Shown here: in pieces, positions 1 to 10,767 of the stretch
How positions within the stretch are numbered: the first letter of the stretch is position 1
Layout of the letters: each line of letters opens with the position of its first letter
Assembly (NCBI GenBank): GCA_905182985.1
Contig: CAJJDN010000066.1
Location: forward strand, 215,076 to 279,075
From: Paramecium sonneborni
Taxonomy: Eukaryota; Ciliophora; Oligohymenophorea; Peniculida; Parameciidae
Direction of reading: 5' to 3'
DNA: 64,000 nucleotides
Program-made: the position numbers and the translations under genes
Notes under the pieces: generated by a model
Databases searched by the model: none
The model's input: only the letters and a program-made list of their open reading frames with translations
Told to the model about the DNA's origin: nothing

Positions 1-1134
1 TTAACATATTCTGAATTTTAAGGATAACATCTAAGTGTAAAATTAAGAAATGCAACTTATAAGTCTAATAAATTTTTGAATTCAATTTAACTATTAGAAT
101 CTAACATCTAAATATAAATTAAATATTATTACTTTATCAATATTTTATTTAAACATGCTATAAATATCGACTTCAGAATTGAATGTTCCCATATCATTAT
201 TTAATGCAAAATCTGCTAATCTACCCATAAGATTAATAAATATATTTTTAATATCCACAGTAGGTTCAAGTTAAGTTGTACAAACCTTAAGAAGTTCTTA
301 AAGTGTTTATAAATGATATTCATCTGGAAATGCTTAAATAGTACAATCCATTAAATATGTTTAAGAGATAGGATCTTTACTGCTAGTAATAATATCAATG
401 ATTTTTGGTAAAACTTTTGTTTTATAAGTATCTAATGATACACCTTCTAAATTGCTTAATCTGGTAACATTTTCACCAATCGTTACTTTCAGATCTAATC
501 TTTCTCTTTCTCTCTTTGACTTATCTTTTGAACCCTACATTCTAATCCATAATTTATTCATCTCTGATAAGTTTCTTATAATTATTTCAATAGCATCATC
601 TATATTTCCTCCTTGTCCTTCATATTCAGATCCAGTATCTGGTAATCTATCTTTACACAATTTCAAGAAATAATATCTAATAAATAATCCTCTTAATGGG
701 TGTTAAATAGCCTAAATTTATGTATATACTAATATTATTACTTTTATACACTCCAATAAGTCAAGCAAGATTACTTTTGCTCCAATTTCATGAGTTTATA
801 TAAATACTGATCCCACTGTGATTAGTAAATATAAACGTGGAATGACGTATGTAGCATGTTAAACTGATTCATATAAATCTGGCATCTTTCTTCCTCTTCT
901 ATACTCTTCTTTAAAGTAATTCTCCAATATACGCATCTCATCGAACACCTACATAAATAAAATGTAATAATTTCTTGGACTCAACAAGGAAGTTTTCAAT
1001 TCACTTAACATTGCTGAAGAATATCTCAAAGCATCTTTTAATTAAGCTTTTTCTAATGAAGCTCTCATAAAATATGCTTATTCTTTAACAACTTTACGAG
1101 CATCTTCCAAATACTTTTCTTGATCTTCTTCCAT
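1..1134 (-). CDS. VPS35: Retromer subunit VPS35, N-terminal part
   Basis: VPS35 is the large alpha-solenoid scaffold of the retromer cargo-recognition core, which retrieves receptors from endosomes. The minus-strand frame starts at the ATG at 1132-1134 and runs off the left edge, so only about 360 residues are present. Family hallmarks are readable in order: RRGRKMPDLYE, IPRLYLLITVGS, HPLRGLFIRYY, NKLWIRMQ, VFPDEYHLQTL-like FPDEYHLQTLQ and VDIYSMF. HPLRGLF/IPRLYLL is the conserved N-terminal region that binds VPS26 in other eukaryotes. Two short introns restore the frame: 712-741 (30 nt) and 108-132 (25 nt). TAA and TAG occur often as Gln. Identification is very secure; the C-terminal half is outside the window. 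Confidence 0.96.
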
Positions 1135-1620
1135 TTTTTATCAAAACAATTTAATTTTTAATAAATCTCTCAATCACTATTTCTTACTTTAAACACACAC
1201 ATCGAAGATTTAATTCATAAATATAAACCAATATTCTATAAGATAAATATTTTATTTTATAACATATTCAATATAATTAATAACCATTCTAATCATTTCT
1301 CTTTCCTTTACACAACTTTCTTTACTAAACTTATTTAAGTTTTATCTATTACTAACTATTAAATAATCAACGAAACATTAAAACTATAACCCTATATCTA
1401 TACATTTCTATTTAAATCAATAATTATTATAACAATTATAGATAAATCAACATTCATATTATTAAAGTTTTTGAATTTTTTCTTCTCCTTTTATGTACTT
1501 ATTTCTTATTTTTTTTTTTCTATCTTAATCTTTTTTTAAACAAAATTAATTCATATAATTTCCCTATTGTAATTTAACTTCAAATTGGATTATAATAATA
1601 TTACTTTAAATTAGAAGTTC
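1135..1620. other. AT-rich intergenic spacer between divergent genes
   Basis: About 490 bp of A/T-rich DNA with homopolymer T and A tracts lies between the VPS35 start (minus) and the next plus-strand gene. I see no coding frame or RNA gene. It presumably holds the promoters of both genes, but no motif can be named. Confidence 0.5.
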
Positions 1621-2509
1621 ATGTCTAGTCAATGTCATTCTGTTCAAAAAAATAGTAAATTTTAAGTCAAACAAACTAACCTTGTTCAAGCTCAACTCAA
1701 AGGTGATTCCATTAGAAATTTATAATAGGTTTTATTATATGCTATACTAGTGTGCTTTTACATCTACACCTTTATCCGGCAAATCTTTAAGTATTATTTG
1801 CTCTCCAGAAACTCAAAAATTAAATGAAAAAATACAAGAAGAACTTAGTCAATTAGATGATGTACCTATCTATCACTTTCCTTAGATTTTTAATCGAGAG
1901 GAAGATAGAATGTAATACTAAGTTTAAACTTTGTAGTTTTTGGAAAGTAAATTTTATTAAACTATAGAGCCTAGAATCTTAAATGCTTGAAGCTATTGCA
2001 AACTATAAGAGACAATCCTATGATCTCGTTCTACCCATTAATGAGTTTGTTTCAGAGTAGAATTATCAAGGATTTTGGATTCTCAAAATATTTGTAATCT
2101 ATATTCTTAACTTTTAAGACTAAAAAGTATGTAGAACTTAAAAATTATGATAATTCCAAAGAACTTGTCTCTTTTTGTTTGAAACTATTAAATAGAAATC
2201 TTCATATTAATCATGGTATTCTTTATTCATATTACAATAGATGATATTATTCAATAGCTTGATGGATGTATTCGAATTAATCCTTATTGTTTATTTAAGA
2301 AAAATACAATCACAACATCTATTTCTAATCTTCTTAACAACCTACTCTTTGAGCATAAAATCTCAAATCACCTTTAAATTTTCCAAACTCTTTTTAACGA
2401 TTTTGAAAATAAAGATCTTGACTCATTAAAACGATATAACAATTTAGATTTTTAGTTAAAATATCTAAAAGAGATATTAATAAATAAATTATTAAGAATT
2501 AACAAATGA
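1621..2509 (+). CDS. Hypothetical protein, four introns
   Basis: A 262-residue protein that I do not recognise. It begins MSSQCHSVQKNSKF and ends LINKLLRINK before TGA. The model needs four small introns: 1729-1750 (22 nt), 1947-1974 (28 nt), 2094-2118 (25 nt) and 2216-2240 (25 nt). All are GT..AG, and the spliced length is an exact multiple of three. The second intron removes the TGA at 1988-1990. The protein looks soluble, with helical stretches rich in Lys, Leu and Asn in the second half and no signal peptide or membrane segment. No domain is visible. The exon structure gives moderate confidence that it is a real gene. Confidence 0.62.
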
Positions 2510-2714
2510 GAATTTTGAGCCTATATATAAAATTTTGAAATTTTGAAATTCATTTTATTCAATATAAATAAGATAGTATTACATTAATATTTTTGTTGAT
2601 TCGAAACTCTCATTAATGTTTAAAAACTTATTCCATAAAATTTGTCAAAAAAACCTTATTTGATCTAAATGGTTTATTATTTAAAATAAAATTAATTAGA
2701 TTTCTAAAATTATA

Positions 2715-3092
2715 ATGAGAACAAGAATGAGACTTGCTTTAAATGGATTAATGACTAAAGGAAGAGGATTAGGAATTGAAAGATCTACAATTGATTAAAA
2801 AGCCAAATCAATTATAAAAGAAGCCATACTAAATACTGAAATATTAAATGAACCCAATGAAATAAATTAACCTAATAATCCAATTCCAAGTCTAAATTAA
2901 CTGCAAAAGCAATAGCAATAGCATCAATAAACAGAGAATAAAAACTAGATAAATGAAGAAAAAGATTAAAAATAATAATAATAAAATTAATCATAATAAT
3001 AAGATCAAGAAAAAAAGAAACTAAAAATTAAGAGTTCTAAGTTAAAAGATGTAATTTAAAATAAATAGATCAAAAAGAAAAACAAATAGTGA
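2715..3092 (+). CDS. Small Gln-rich basic hypothetical protein
   Basis: A 125-residue intronless protein starting MRTRMRLALNGLMTKGRG. Its middle is dominated by Gln encoded by TAA, TAG and CAA (QQQQ runs), and its C-terminus is lysine-rich (KKLKIKSSKLK, then IKKKNKQ). The first 25 residues are Arg-rich without acidic residues, which would suit a mitochondrial presequence, but that is only inference. No known domain. The single uninterrupted frame with a clear ATG and TGA supports it as a gene. Confidence 0.55.
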
Positions 3093-3164
3093 TTTATTTT
3101 ATAAGCCTTAATAAAAGTATGAAAATCACTTTATAAATAATTTACATAGAATTTTTATTACTAT

Positions 3165-3726
3165 TCACATTACATTATATTTTTCTTTATAATTTTTTGG
3201 TTAAGTTCGCTTATGCTTTCTCTGTAAAAATGAAACATAATCCTATATTTTTTTTATTATGTATAAGGATCCAAAAATATATATAGTGATACCAATAGTT
3301 TTAACAATATTCATAAAGGCATCCCAATAAGGAGTTTCCTAATAAAATGGATCTAATTCATCTAGAACCAAATCATCGCAAAATTTATTCACTTTATATT
3401 TATATTTTCATACAATTTTATAGCTCCAAAACTGAAAAATTTACATATAAATTCGCAAATTTTAAACATTTTTGTATTCTTACATTTTTTGGCAATGCTT
3501 ACAAACTATTGCTGCCATGAGATTTAAGACAATTAGTGAATTCACAAATATAATTTAAAATAATTATTGTTTCTTTGAGATTATCATCAAAGTGTTTATT
3601 ATATTAATGCATCTAGAGATAGGATGAGTTTTTAAATGTTTTATTGCAATATTCACATTTTGAGGCATATCTTAAGTTTGTTATATCATCAAAATCTTTA
3701 TATTCTTTTAAATCAATCAAATCCAT
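3165..3726 (-). CDS. C2H2 zinc-finger protein with C-terminal membrane segment
   Basis: About 179 residues after removal of one intron (3392-3413, 22 nt). Near residue 20 there is a C2H2 finger: CEYCNKTFKNSSYLQMH followed by a second His four residues later (C-x2-C-x12-H-x4-H). The middle has further Cys residues (YICEFTNCLKSH) that could form a second, irregular site. Near the C-terminus a hydrophobic run (NIVKTIGITIYIFGSLYII) looks like a membrane helix, followed by a basic tail (RKHKRTQPKNYKEK). A finger combined with a tail anchor is odd. An additional 24-nt intron near 3480-3510 would also keep the frame, so the middle is uncertain. Function not known. Confidence 0.6.
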
Positions 3727-3996
3727 ATTCAGAGATAGATGATATTTTCCTAAATAATAATTGATTTATTATTAGGTTTTAATGGCTCTACCAACAGAGA
3801 CTAAACCTTATAATGAATTGATGCCACTAATCAATATACATATTATTAGTAACATAAAAATAATATATATAAAAATGTTGGCAAATATTGTAGTTTCTAG
3901 ATTAATCTTAATACCTAGAATCTGTTCTATTGCCGATTATTATGAGATGGTAATATATAATTTATACTTTATTATGAAATTATAAATCATACACAA

Positions 3997-5291
3997 TCAC
4001 TAAAGCATTTTTGCTATTTTATTTTTAATATCTAACTCAATATATTTAATATTAAATAATTCTTTGAAATCAGAATTAAATTAATAATAATATGAAGATG
4101 ATTTTTAAAGATTGAACTATTTTTATAATTCAATCTCTTAAGCTTCAATGTTCTGAAACTCACTTTTTAATTTTATACCTCTATAGGACTTTTTATTTTA
4201 TGTTTATGAGGTTACAATTGGTTTTGTAATTATAGTAGTGGATTTGTTTGCAAGTCTTAAAGAATTCAATTTAATTTAATCTTGAATCTAAATATCAATA
4301 AAATTTTACAGGGTGTACGTTAGTTTATAATATAGTTCTACATATATCAGTACAATTTTCAACTTATTTTTAATCAAGAAAATAGGCTGCATAAATAAAG
4401 TTCATTTCAGGTTTATATATTTAAAATGCGGAATTTGCAGTTATAATTTTATTACTTAAGTTTAAGAACTATAAGCCTAATTTGGTTTATTTGTTTAAGA
4501 ACAATTGTTAAGCCAACAACAATAATATTTTAATATCTTTTTGAGTAAATTCATTTGATTCTATTAAATTGTAAGAAATCCATAAATCTTCAAGGTTATT
4601 AACATCTTATGATTGTTGTTTTAAACTTTTATAACTTTAAATTAGATTTTCAATAATGATATCATTTTTATCTGAAGATTAACCAAATAAATAATAAATA
4701 GCTGCAATATTATAATAATTAGTAGCTATTTTATCTTGAATAATTACATGATAAACTTGGTTATAACTCGGCTGCTTGTTTTAATAATTGTACACTATCA
4801 ATTAATGAACTAGAAACTGAGAATAAATTGCCAATCTCGATTACTATTAATATATACTGCTAAGCTATTCATGATTTTAGCCTATTAGATAGGTGATAAA
4901 TCTGATAAGAAATTATGCTTCTTAAATTTCTTAATTTTCCAATGTATTTCATTGACATTAGTAAAAGAAATTAATAAATAATACAAAGTTCTTATTTCTA
5001 TTGAATATTTTACAAATAATTATGGTAAGCTTTTTCATTTATCAATTTGGATTGGAGCATAGCATTTTGAATATTGATTTCTGCATCTTAGTAATTTCGA
5101 TCGTTTATTTATAAAATGGATTGATAATGCAATAATTTTATATATTCCTTTGAACACTAAGAAAAAAGGTTTTCCTAATAAAGTATTTTATGAATTTGTT
5201 CTTAGGCAGTATCATATTTTTTATTGAAAATCATAATGAATAATTCTTTTACAGCTTTGCATGATAGGAACTTTGTATAATTATAATTCAT
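3997..5291 (-). CDS. TPR-like helical repeat protein, overlaps KIN17 stop
   Basis: A 408-residue protein built from helical pairs resembling TPR units (for example YDTAQEQIHKILYQENLF and NYQDAEINIQNAM). Three introns of 23, 23 and 22 nt give an exact frame and remove the in-frame TGAs. The first in-frame ATG (5289-5291) shares ATGA with the stop of the same-strand KIN17 gene; upstream of it is a TGA, so no earlier start exists. A later ATG at 5232-5234 is a possible alternative but would cut the first helix. The C-terminal third is Ser/Lys/Gln-rich and probably unstructured. No family assigned; TPR call is by pattern only. Confidence 0.66.
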
Positions 5292-6487
5292 TCACAATTA
5301 ATTTTACTAAATAAATCAAATGGCATTTCTAAAAGTATATTTTCATTTTCTAAATATACACTTCCACTATAGTTATCTTAGTGAATACTTTCAAGTTTAC
5401 CCACTTTCCCTCTATGCTATCCATCCTTTAAAATCATAACTAGATTTCCAATTTTGGGTATTACTGTTTATAGGAACTTCTAATCAATAATCACTTTCTC
5501 TTTATTACTACTTTAAATTTCAATTAATCCACCATATTAATCTAAGACTCTTCTCACAATACCTTTTTTTCCATAATATTTTCCATTGTTTAATTATTTA
5601 TCTATAACTTTTACAACAATATTTTCTTGAATCCATGGAAAATCATCAATAACTTATTCTGTTACTTATTAAGGTTAATTTACTGTGTTTTAATTATTTT
5701 TATACTTAATATTTTGATATAATTTCTCCATATTTTCCTTTAAACCTTATTATTTGAGAAGACTTTCCTCTATCCACTATTTATTTACTTGAGTCTCAAC
5801 ATCTAATACTATATGACTGTCTTTTTTATTCGCTTAATTGAAACTAATACCAAATGATATAAATTATTCTTATGGCTAAGCTTCAATTTAATTTTTAATA
5901 CATTCTTATTCAGTAGATTTCAAATCCAAAGATTCCTTTTAAATTTGATTATTAGAATCTTATTATTATCCTTTAATTATTTGCTTTTCTAATGACTTAT
6001 CAATTAAGGCATTTTATTTTTCAACTAACTTAACTCTTTTTGTTTCTACTTTATCATATTTAATTTTATCTGGATTCATATTAAGATTCCAAATCACAAT
6101 ATCTCCTTAAGAATGATCAAAACCAATTTTGTTATTTGAAATTAAATATTAAATGAAATCTGTTAATTTAGTCCATTTGGTTCCATTTAAATGTACATGA
6201 TCTACTTTTCTAATCATTTCTTCATAAACTTTATTTGAGCCAATCTTTTACTCTTTATATTTTTCTTTTAATATCTCCATAAAAGCTGTTTCAAATTCTT
6301 AACTAAATTATTCAATATAATTTTCAGGATCTTCATTATAAAGTCTCATCATTTTCATATGATGACCTGAATTTAAATGACAACGAAATCCATTTTCATC
6401 ATAACATTATTTTCTACACATTTAACAAAAGAATTTTAATTTTGCTGTCTTAGTAGCTTATTATTTTCCATAAGTTTAACTATACAT
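5288..6487 (-). CDS. KIN17: KIN17 DNA/RNA-binding protein
   Basis: A 399-residue intronless gene. KIN17 is a nuclear zinc-finger protein linked to DNA replication/repair and RNA processing. The N-terminus has the KIN17 zinc finger (FFCQMCRKQCYDENGFRCH and a following H-H). Next comes the winged-helix-like domain with TKLTDFIQYLIS and VDHVHLNGTKW. The C-terminal KOW/SH3-like module contains VPYIG-less but recognisable TVIPKIGNLVMILKDGQ and RGKVGKLESI. The C-terminal half between the domains is longer and Gln/Lys-rich. Start ATG at 6485-6487; a divergent gene starts only 29 bp away, so the promoter must be very short or shared. The stop overlaps the next gene start by ATGA. Confidence 0.95.
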
Positions 6488-6516
6488 TATAATTTTTTAT
6501 TAATATTCCGTTTTAA

Positions 6517-7187
6517 ATGAGATTAGTGTTCTGGATTATAGTGTTTTTAAATATTGTCCAAGCTATCCCTAAGAAGTAAATACAAATTCACAACAAATTC
6601 AATACTCCAATTAATGCTCAAGATGTTTAATTAAGTGAAGTAGATTTAGCTCTTTATTAAAATGATTTGCAATAAATTGGTTAAAAGAATCACTTAAAAT
6701 CTGAAATTACAAATTGGATGCATGCCAAGACAAGTATGTTAGAATAGATGTCTATTGTTTACAATAACTTTTAAATATTTATGTCTAAGTAATAATAAAT
6801 TGGAATTTTATTGGTCTGCGTAATATGCTTTGCATTTTACTTAATGGTTAAATCTGAAGATTAAAATATGAAATAGAGAAAATAGAACCCAAAAAAGAAA
6901 TAGAAGAATTGTTAATAAGAGGCCATAGTATAGATATTAACTGAATCTTTACTTGCAAAAGAATAGTTTCCCCTTCCATAAGTATCAACAATAAATGGAT
7001 CCATTCATTTTGAAGAAAGAGTGTTTTTATTATAATTAATATTTGTAGAAATAAATCAGCTGATTAAATGAAAAACAAGGAGTAATTTACTAAACTTAAA
7101 AGATCAAATTCCCAACCGATAATTGAACCAAATTTACCTGATTATTCTGCTGAAGAGATTAATAATTTATTGAAGGATATTATCTGA
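6517..7187 (+). CDS. Secretory-pathway single-pass membrane protein
   Basis: A 214-residue protein with a clear N-terminal signal peptide (MRLVFWIIVFLNIVQA) and one internal membrane helix near residue 105 (IGILLVCVICFAFYLMV). This gives a short luminal helical domain and a basic cytoplasmic tail (KQRKQNPKKKQKN). The end was resolved by a 26-nt intron at 7023-7048, after which the frame ends in NNLLKDII and TGA. No family recognised. It is transcribed away from KIN17, with only 29 bp between the two start codons. Confidence 0.68.
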
Positions 7188-7318
7188 TAATCTAAGTAAT
7201 AATATTCATATAAAGAAGAATATTTTTTCATTTTCTTTTTGTAATTTAATATTTTTTGATTATTTTTCTTATAAATTTTTTTTTTAAAAATGATTAAATT
7301 TTATTTAAAAAATATTAA

Positions 7319-7668
7319 ATGGTGAACGTACCAAAGAATAGAAAAACCTACTGCAGAAAATGTGGAAATCATTAAAGTTGCAAAGTTTCCTAATATAAAA
7401 AGAGCAAAGAAAGTCCTTTCGCTTAAGGTAGAAGAAGGTACGATATGAAACAAGCTGGTTATGGAGGCTAAACAAAGCCAATTTTTAGAAAGAAAGCAAA
7501 GACCACAAAAAAGGTGGCATTAAAGTATATATATTTAAAGAGAATAGGCTTGAATGTGTCAAATGCAAATTAAAATGGTTAAAAGTTATTAAGAGATGCA
7601 AGACTATAGTATTTGTGGATGCTAATTAGCTCAAAAAACAATAAGAAGCAAAGAAGAATGCTAAATGA
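7319..7668 (+). CDS. RPL36A: 60S ribosomal protein eL42 (L36a/L44)
   Basis: A 108-residue ribosomal protein of the large-subunit E-site region. It begins MVNVPKNRKTYCRKCG and contains GQTKPIFRKKAKTTKK, the family signature. One 23-nt intron (7525-7547) lies after the KKVALK segment. Zinc-type cysteine pairs are visible (CRKCG and CVKCK); the second pair is closer together than the C-x4-C of animal proteins. The Pro in TKP, whose change confers cycloheximide resistance in some yeasts, is kept. The C-terminus is extended with a Lys/Gln-rich tail. Confidence 0.95.
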
Positions 7669-7812
7669 GATAATAATAGTATAATCAGACATATATTAAG
7701 TATTTTATTAAAGAATTAATATTGATAAAGCAATGTTAAATTTTACTCTAATTTTCTTTTGTATTTTTATAGACAATATATCTTAAATCTATGTTATTAA
7801 TAATAATATCTT

Positions 7813-8644
7813 TCAAAAAGGTTTTTAATATCCTTACTGAGGATAGCCTGGGTATTAAGGATATCCTGGTTAAGGTGGATATCCAGGTTATTAAGGAGGA
7901 TATCCAGGTTATTAAGGTGGATATCCAGGTTATTAAGGTGGATATCCAGGTTATTAAGGAGGATACCCTTAGGTTGGATATCCAGGTTATTAAGGTGGAT
8001 AGCCTTAAGGTGGATATCCAGGTTATGTAGGATATCCTTAAGGGGGATAACCAGGTTGAGGCGGATATCCTTATTATTATTATGGATATCCTGGCTAAGG
8101 TGGATATGATTATTATGGATATCCTTAATAAGGATAACCAGGTTATTAAGGTGGGTAGTTTGGTTACGGAGGATAAAATTATTATTATTGATAAGGTTGA
8201 TTTGGTGGATAATATGGTTGTTAATAACCAGGCATAATTGGAGGTTGACAACCAGCATCAGGAAAGAACTAAATTTCTAATAAAATTTATCCTGCTGATT
8301 TACCCTATGTAGTTAACTTAATATACTTTATAAGTCAGCTTTACCCAATCTGTTACACTTTTTTGAATCAGATATGGTTATAAAGCCAATGATCCTTAAC
8401 CTATCAAATCATCTTTGCTAATTTCATCTTTATCCCAAACTTCTATATCAGCTATCAATTCTCCAGTTCTACGAAATGAAAGAGAATCATTCCATGATGG
8501 ACTTTTCCCAGCATCAGTATGTGATCTAGTTCTTTATATTTGTCCTCCTAATCTTATTAAACAATATGGATCCATCTTTCCAAATGTTTCAGTATCACGA
8601 GTTAATTTTGCACTTAATGGCTTTATTAGTAGAGTACCAGACAT
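7813..8644 (-). CDS. C2-domain protein with PGYPPQ repeat tail
   Basis: A 269-residue protein. Residues about 1-130 form a C2 domain: TLLIKPLSAKL, KMDPYCLIRL, HTDAGKSPSWNDSLSF and VWDKDEISKDDLIGQG. The Asp residues sit where C2 domains bind calcium, so calcium-dependent membrane binding is a fair inference. One 22-nt intron (8305-8326) precedes GKSAGQILLEIQFFP. The rest is a low-complexity tail of about 16 GYPPQQP/GYPPQ units, with Gln from TAA/TAG. Plant and protist C2 proteins with similar Pro/Gly/Tyr/Gln tails are known. The GGATATCC core of the DNA repeat is palindromic, so other frames are also open here, but only this frame joins the C2 domain. Confidence 0.88.
7850..8240. repeat. Degenerate 21-bp coding repeat (PGYPPQQ units)
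   Basis: Tandem copies of a 21-bp unit built on GGATATCCAGGTTATTAAGG, perfect or nearly so at about 7880-7990 and decaying toward 8240. It encodes the C-terminal tail of the C2-domain gene. The unit contains a palindromic GGATATCC. It is prone to copy-number change. Confidence 0.9.
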
Positions 8645-8687
8645 TATTTAAAACAATTAAAAATATTATTCAAAATCATATATTAAT

Positions 8688-9291
8688 TCAAAGCTATTTG
8701 CATATCAAAAAATGTTCTTAATAGTATCTGAGTTCTTCTATACTCTCTAATATATCATCCATAGCTCTGTGATTCAATTTCTTTTATGGTTAATGATTGC
8801 AAACATAAGGATTTAAATTTTTACATAACAATTTTATAGATGAGACATCCACTATTCGATAATGTAGAAATTAATCCAATTTAGGCATATGTTTCATTAC
8901 AAATAATCTATCCATATAAACTGAATTTCCTGCTAATGGCAATTATTTTGGAGGTATATTATTTTAAATTAAAAAATTTAGTATTTATTCCTCTGCCTAT
9001 TACACTGTTATTGTTGAATTTAAACATTCCTCATATAATCCTGATCCTTTATGAGTAGTTGTACACCATTAATCCATTCCATCTAAAATCTATTTATCAG
9101 CATGAATAACCAAATGTGGACCTTTTATTATTGTCCCCAATTTATAGTCTGTCAAAATACAAGCACATTCCAAAATCTAGTCTTAAAATACATTTAATCC
9201 TGTCATTTCCATATCTAGCCAAAACTTATTTTATAATTTTAAAAAATACTAAGGCCTGCTTTAAAATAAGTTTGTTGCCAATTTTTTGCAT
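8688..9291 (-). CDS. REXO2: Oligoribonuclease (REXO2/Orn family)
   Basis: A 192-residue DEDD-type 3'-5' exoribonuclease that removes 2-5-nt RNA fragments, often mitochondrial in eukaryotes. Exo I is seen as WLDMEMTGL (Asp and Glu catalytic). Other motifs are DQILECACILTD, WCTTTHKGSGL, PLAGNSVYMDRLF, HYRIVDVSSIK and the Exo III HRAMDDILESIEEL. One 25-nt intron, ending AAG, separates a 14-residue N-terminal exon from the first motif. Length fits the family. A short Lys-containing N-terminus could act as a mitochondrial signal, but that is not clear. Confidence 0.95.
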
Positions 9292-9355
9292 TTTATTTAT
9301 TTACGATGTAAATTTTTAATATATATTATTTTTCTTAATATATTCAGATATCAAA

Positions 9356-10739
9356 TCATTAATATGCTTTGAAAATGTTTGCTTATTAATTGCTTAGTAA
9401 TTTCAATTCTACAGCCTTTCTAGATTTCTTGTACTTTCCAACATATACCATACAATTAAATTAAAATCTAATTTTAACCTTTAAAAATACCTAATTAAAG
9501 ACCCTAATTTTGCAGTTTTTAAGACTTCTTTTGTCACTCCAGCCTTTTATAAATCATCTAAATGAACAAAAATATCAGATTTATCCTCATCCATAACAAT
9601 AAATCCATAATTTTTTTATTCATCAAAAAACTTTAATCTCCCTGTGTAGATTGGATTTGCCATTTACTTCTTTAAATCAGTTTGTTATAACTTATTTAAT
9701 TGTGGATAACTTATTAATGAATTCAATTCTAAAGGAGGAAATATATCAAAATCATCAGGGTCAAGTGTTGCTTCTTCTAATTTCTACTAATAAATATCTT
9801 ATGATAGTTGCTAATCAAATTGATTTATGTATGTCTAACGCTTTCTTTATTCATCTATATTTGCATTATCACTTTTATTTGAGTTTAACTAATCTAAAGA
9901 AGGGAATTGATAGTCATCCTAAAGAAACTATTGTGGTTTTGCCTAAGAAAAATAAACTATATCTCAAATATTAAATTACAAGCTTTATCTTAATTTATAG
10001 ATTGCATTTATGCTAAAATCTAAGCTTATTTTTATTCTCTTTGAAAATCAAACATTTAATGTTCTGATAAAGACTTTTTATGTCTTTTGATCACTGTTTT
10101 CTATTGTTCTTTTTCAGGAGTCATATTGATAATTGGAATAGAATTCTAAAATGAATGTATATATACATCTTCAAATAATTCATCAAATGTGTAATAATTT
10201 TCCTATTCTTTATTATCAATTTGAGATAACATTTACTCCATTGCAATTAAACTAGTCATCTAATCAGTTTTAACAAGGGCAACATAACCAGTAAGTGAAG
10301 GACTATAACAAAAAATATTTATTGTTCTAGCAAATTTTGGTGGAATATAGACATTACAAAATAACTAAAACTTTTAGTTTGTGTAAAATTCCTTAATTTT
10401 GGTTTTCATTACTGTTGCATACAGTGATAAGTATTACTAATTAAGCTGAAATAATACTTTAACATTGAATGATTCTTTTTCTAGAATGGCAATAGATAAT
10501 TCATATCTTTACATCAATTTTGGTAATTCTTAGTCATCCTTATAAAGTTCTCTAGCTATTTTCAATAAATGGTCCTTGATTTATGGATCTGGACTGTGAT
10601 AATTTGCAATCGATAGTGTGTCCAATATATGCATACCTGATGAACTAGAAATGAATCAAGATTGTTTACAAGTTTCTCCTTTATAAATTAGAGAGTGCAG
10701 ATTATTATCATTCAAAGCTTATTTCTACTATAATATCAT
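9356..10739 (-). CDS. Cold-shock-domain protein with unknown N-terminal domain
   Basis: A 434-residue protein whose last 90 residues are a cold-shock domain: GRLKFFDEQKNYGFIV (RNP1-like) and DIFVHLDDL (RNP2-like), ending KSRKAVELKLL. This domain binds single-stranded RNA or DNA. The upstream 340 residues are helical and unrecognised. An acidic linker (LDPDDFDIFPPLEL) joins them. Three introns are required: 10637-10669 (33 nt), 9957-9979 (23 nt) and 9468-9490 (23 nt); the frame then is exact. The cold-shock part alone has an ATG at 9661-9663, so a short isoform cannot be excluded, but the upstream frame runs into it without a stop. Confidence 0.82.
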
Positions 10740-10767
10740 TATTTAAATAATTTATATATTTTATTAT

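Noticed and set aside
2241..2429. Plus-strand frame starting MILFNSLMDVF
   Set aside because: It overlaps exon 5 of the hypothetical gene 1621-2509 in another frame; the spliced model explains the region.
7748..8258. Other long open frames over the 21-bp repeat
   Set aside because: They arise from the palindromic repeat unit. Only the frame joined by a 22-nt intron to the C2 domain has a family match.
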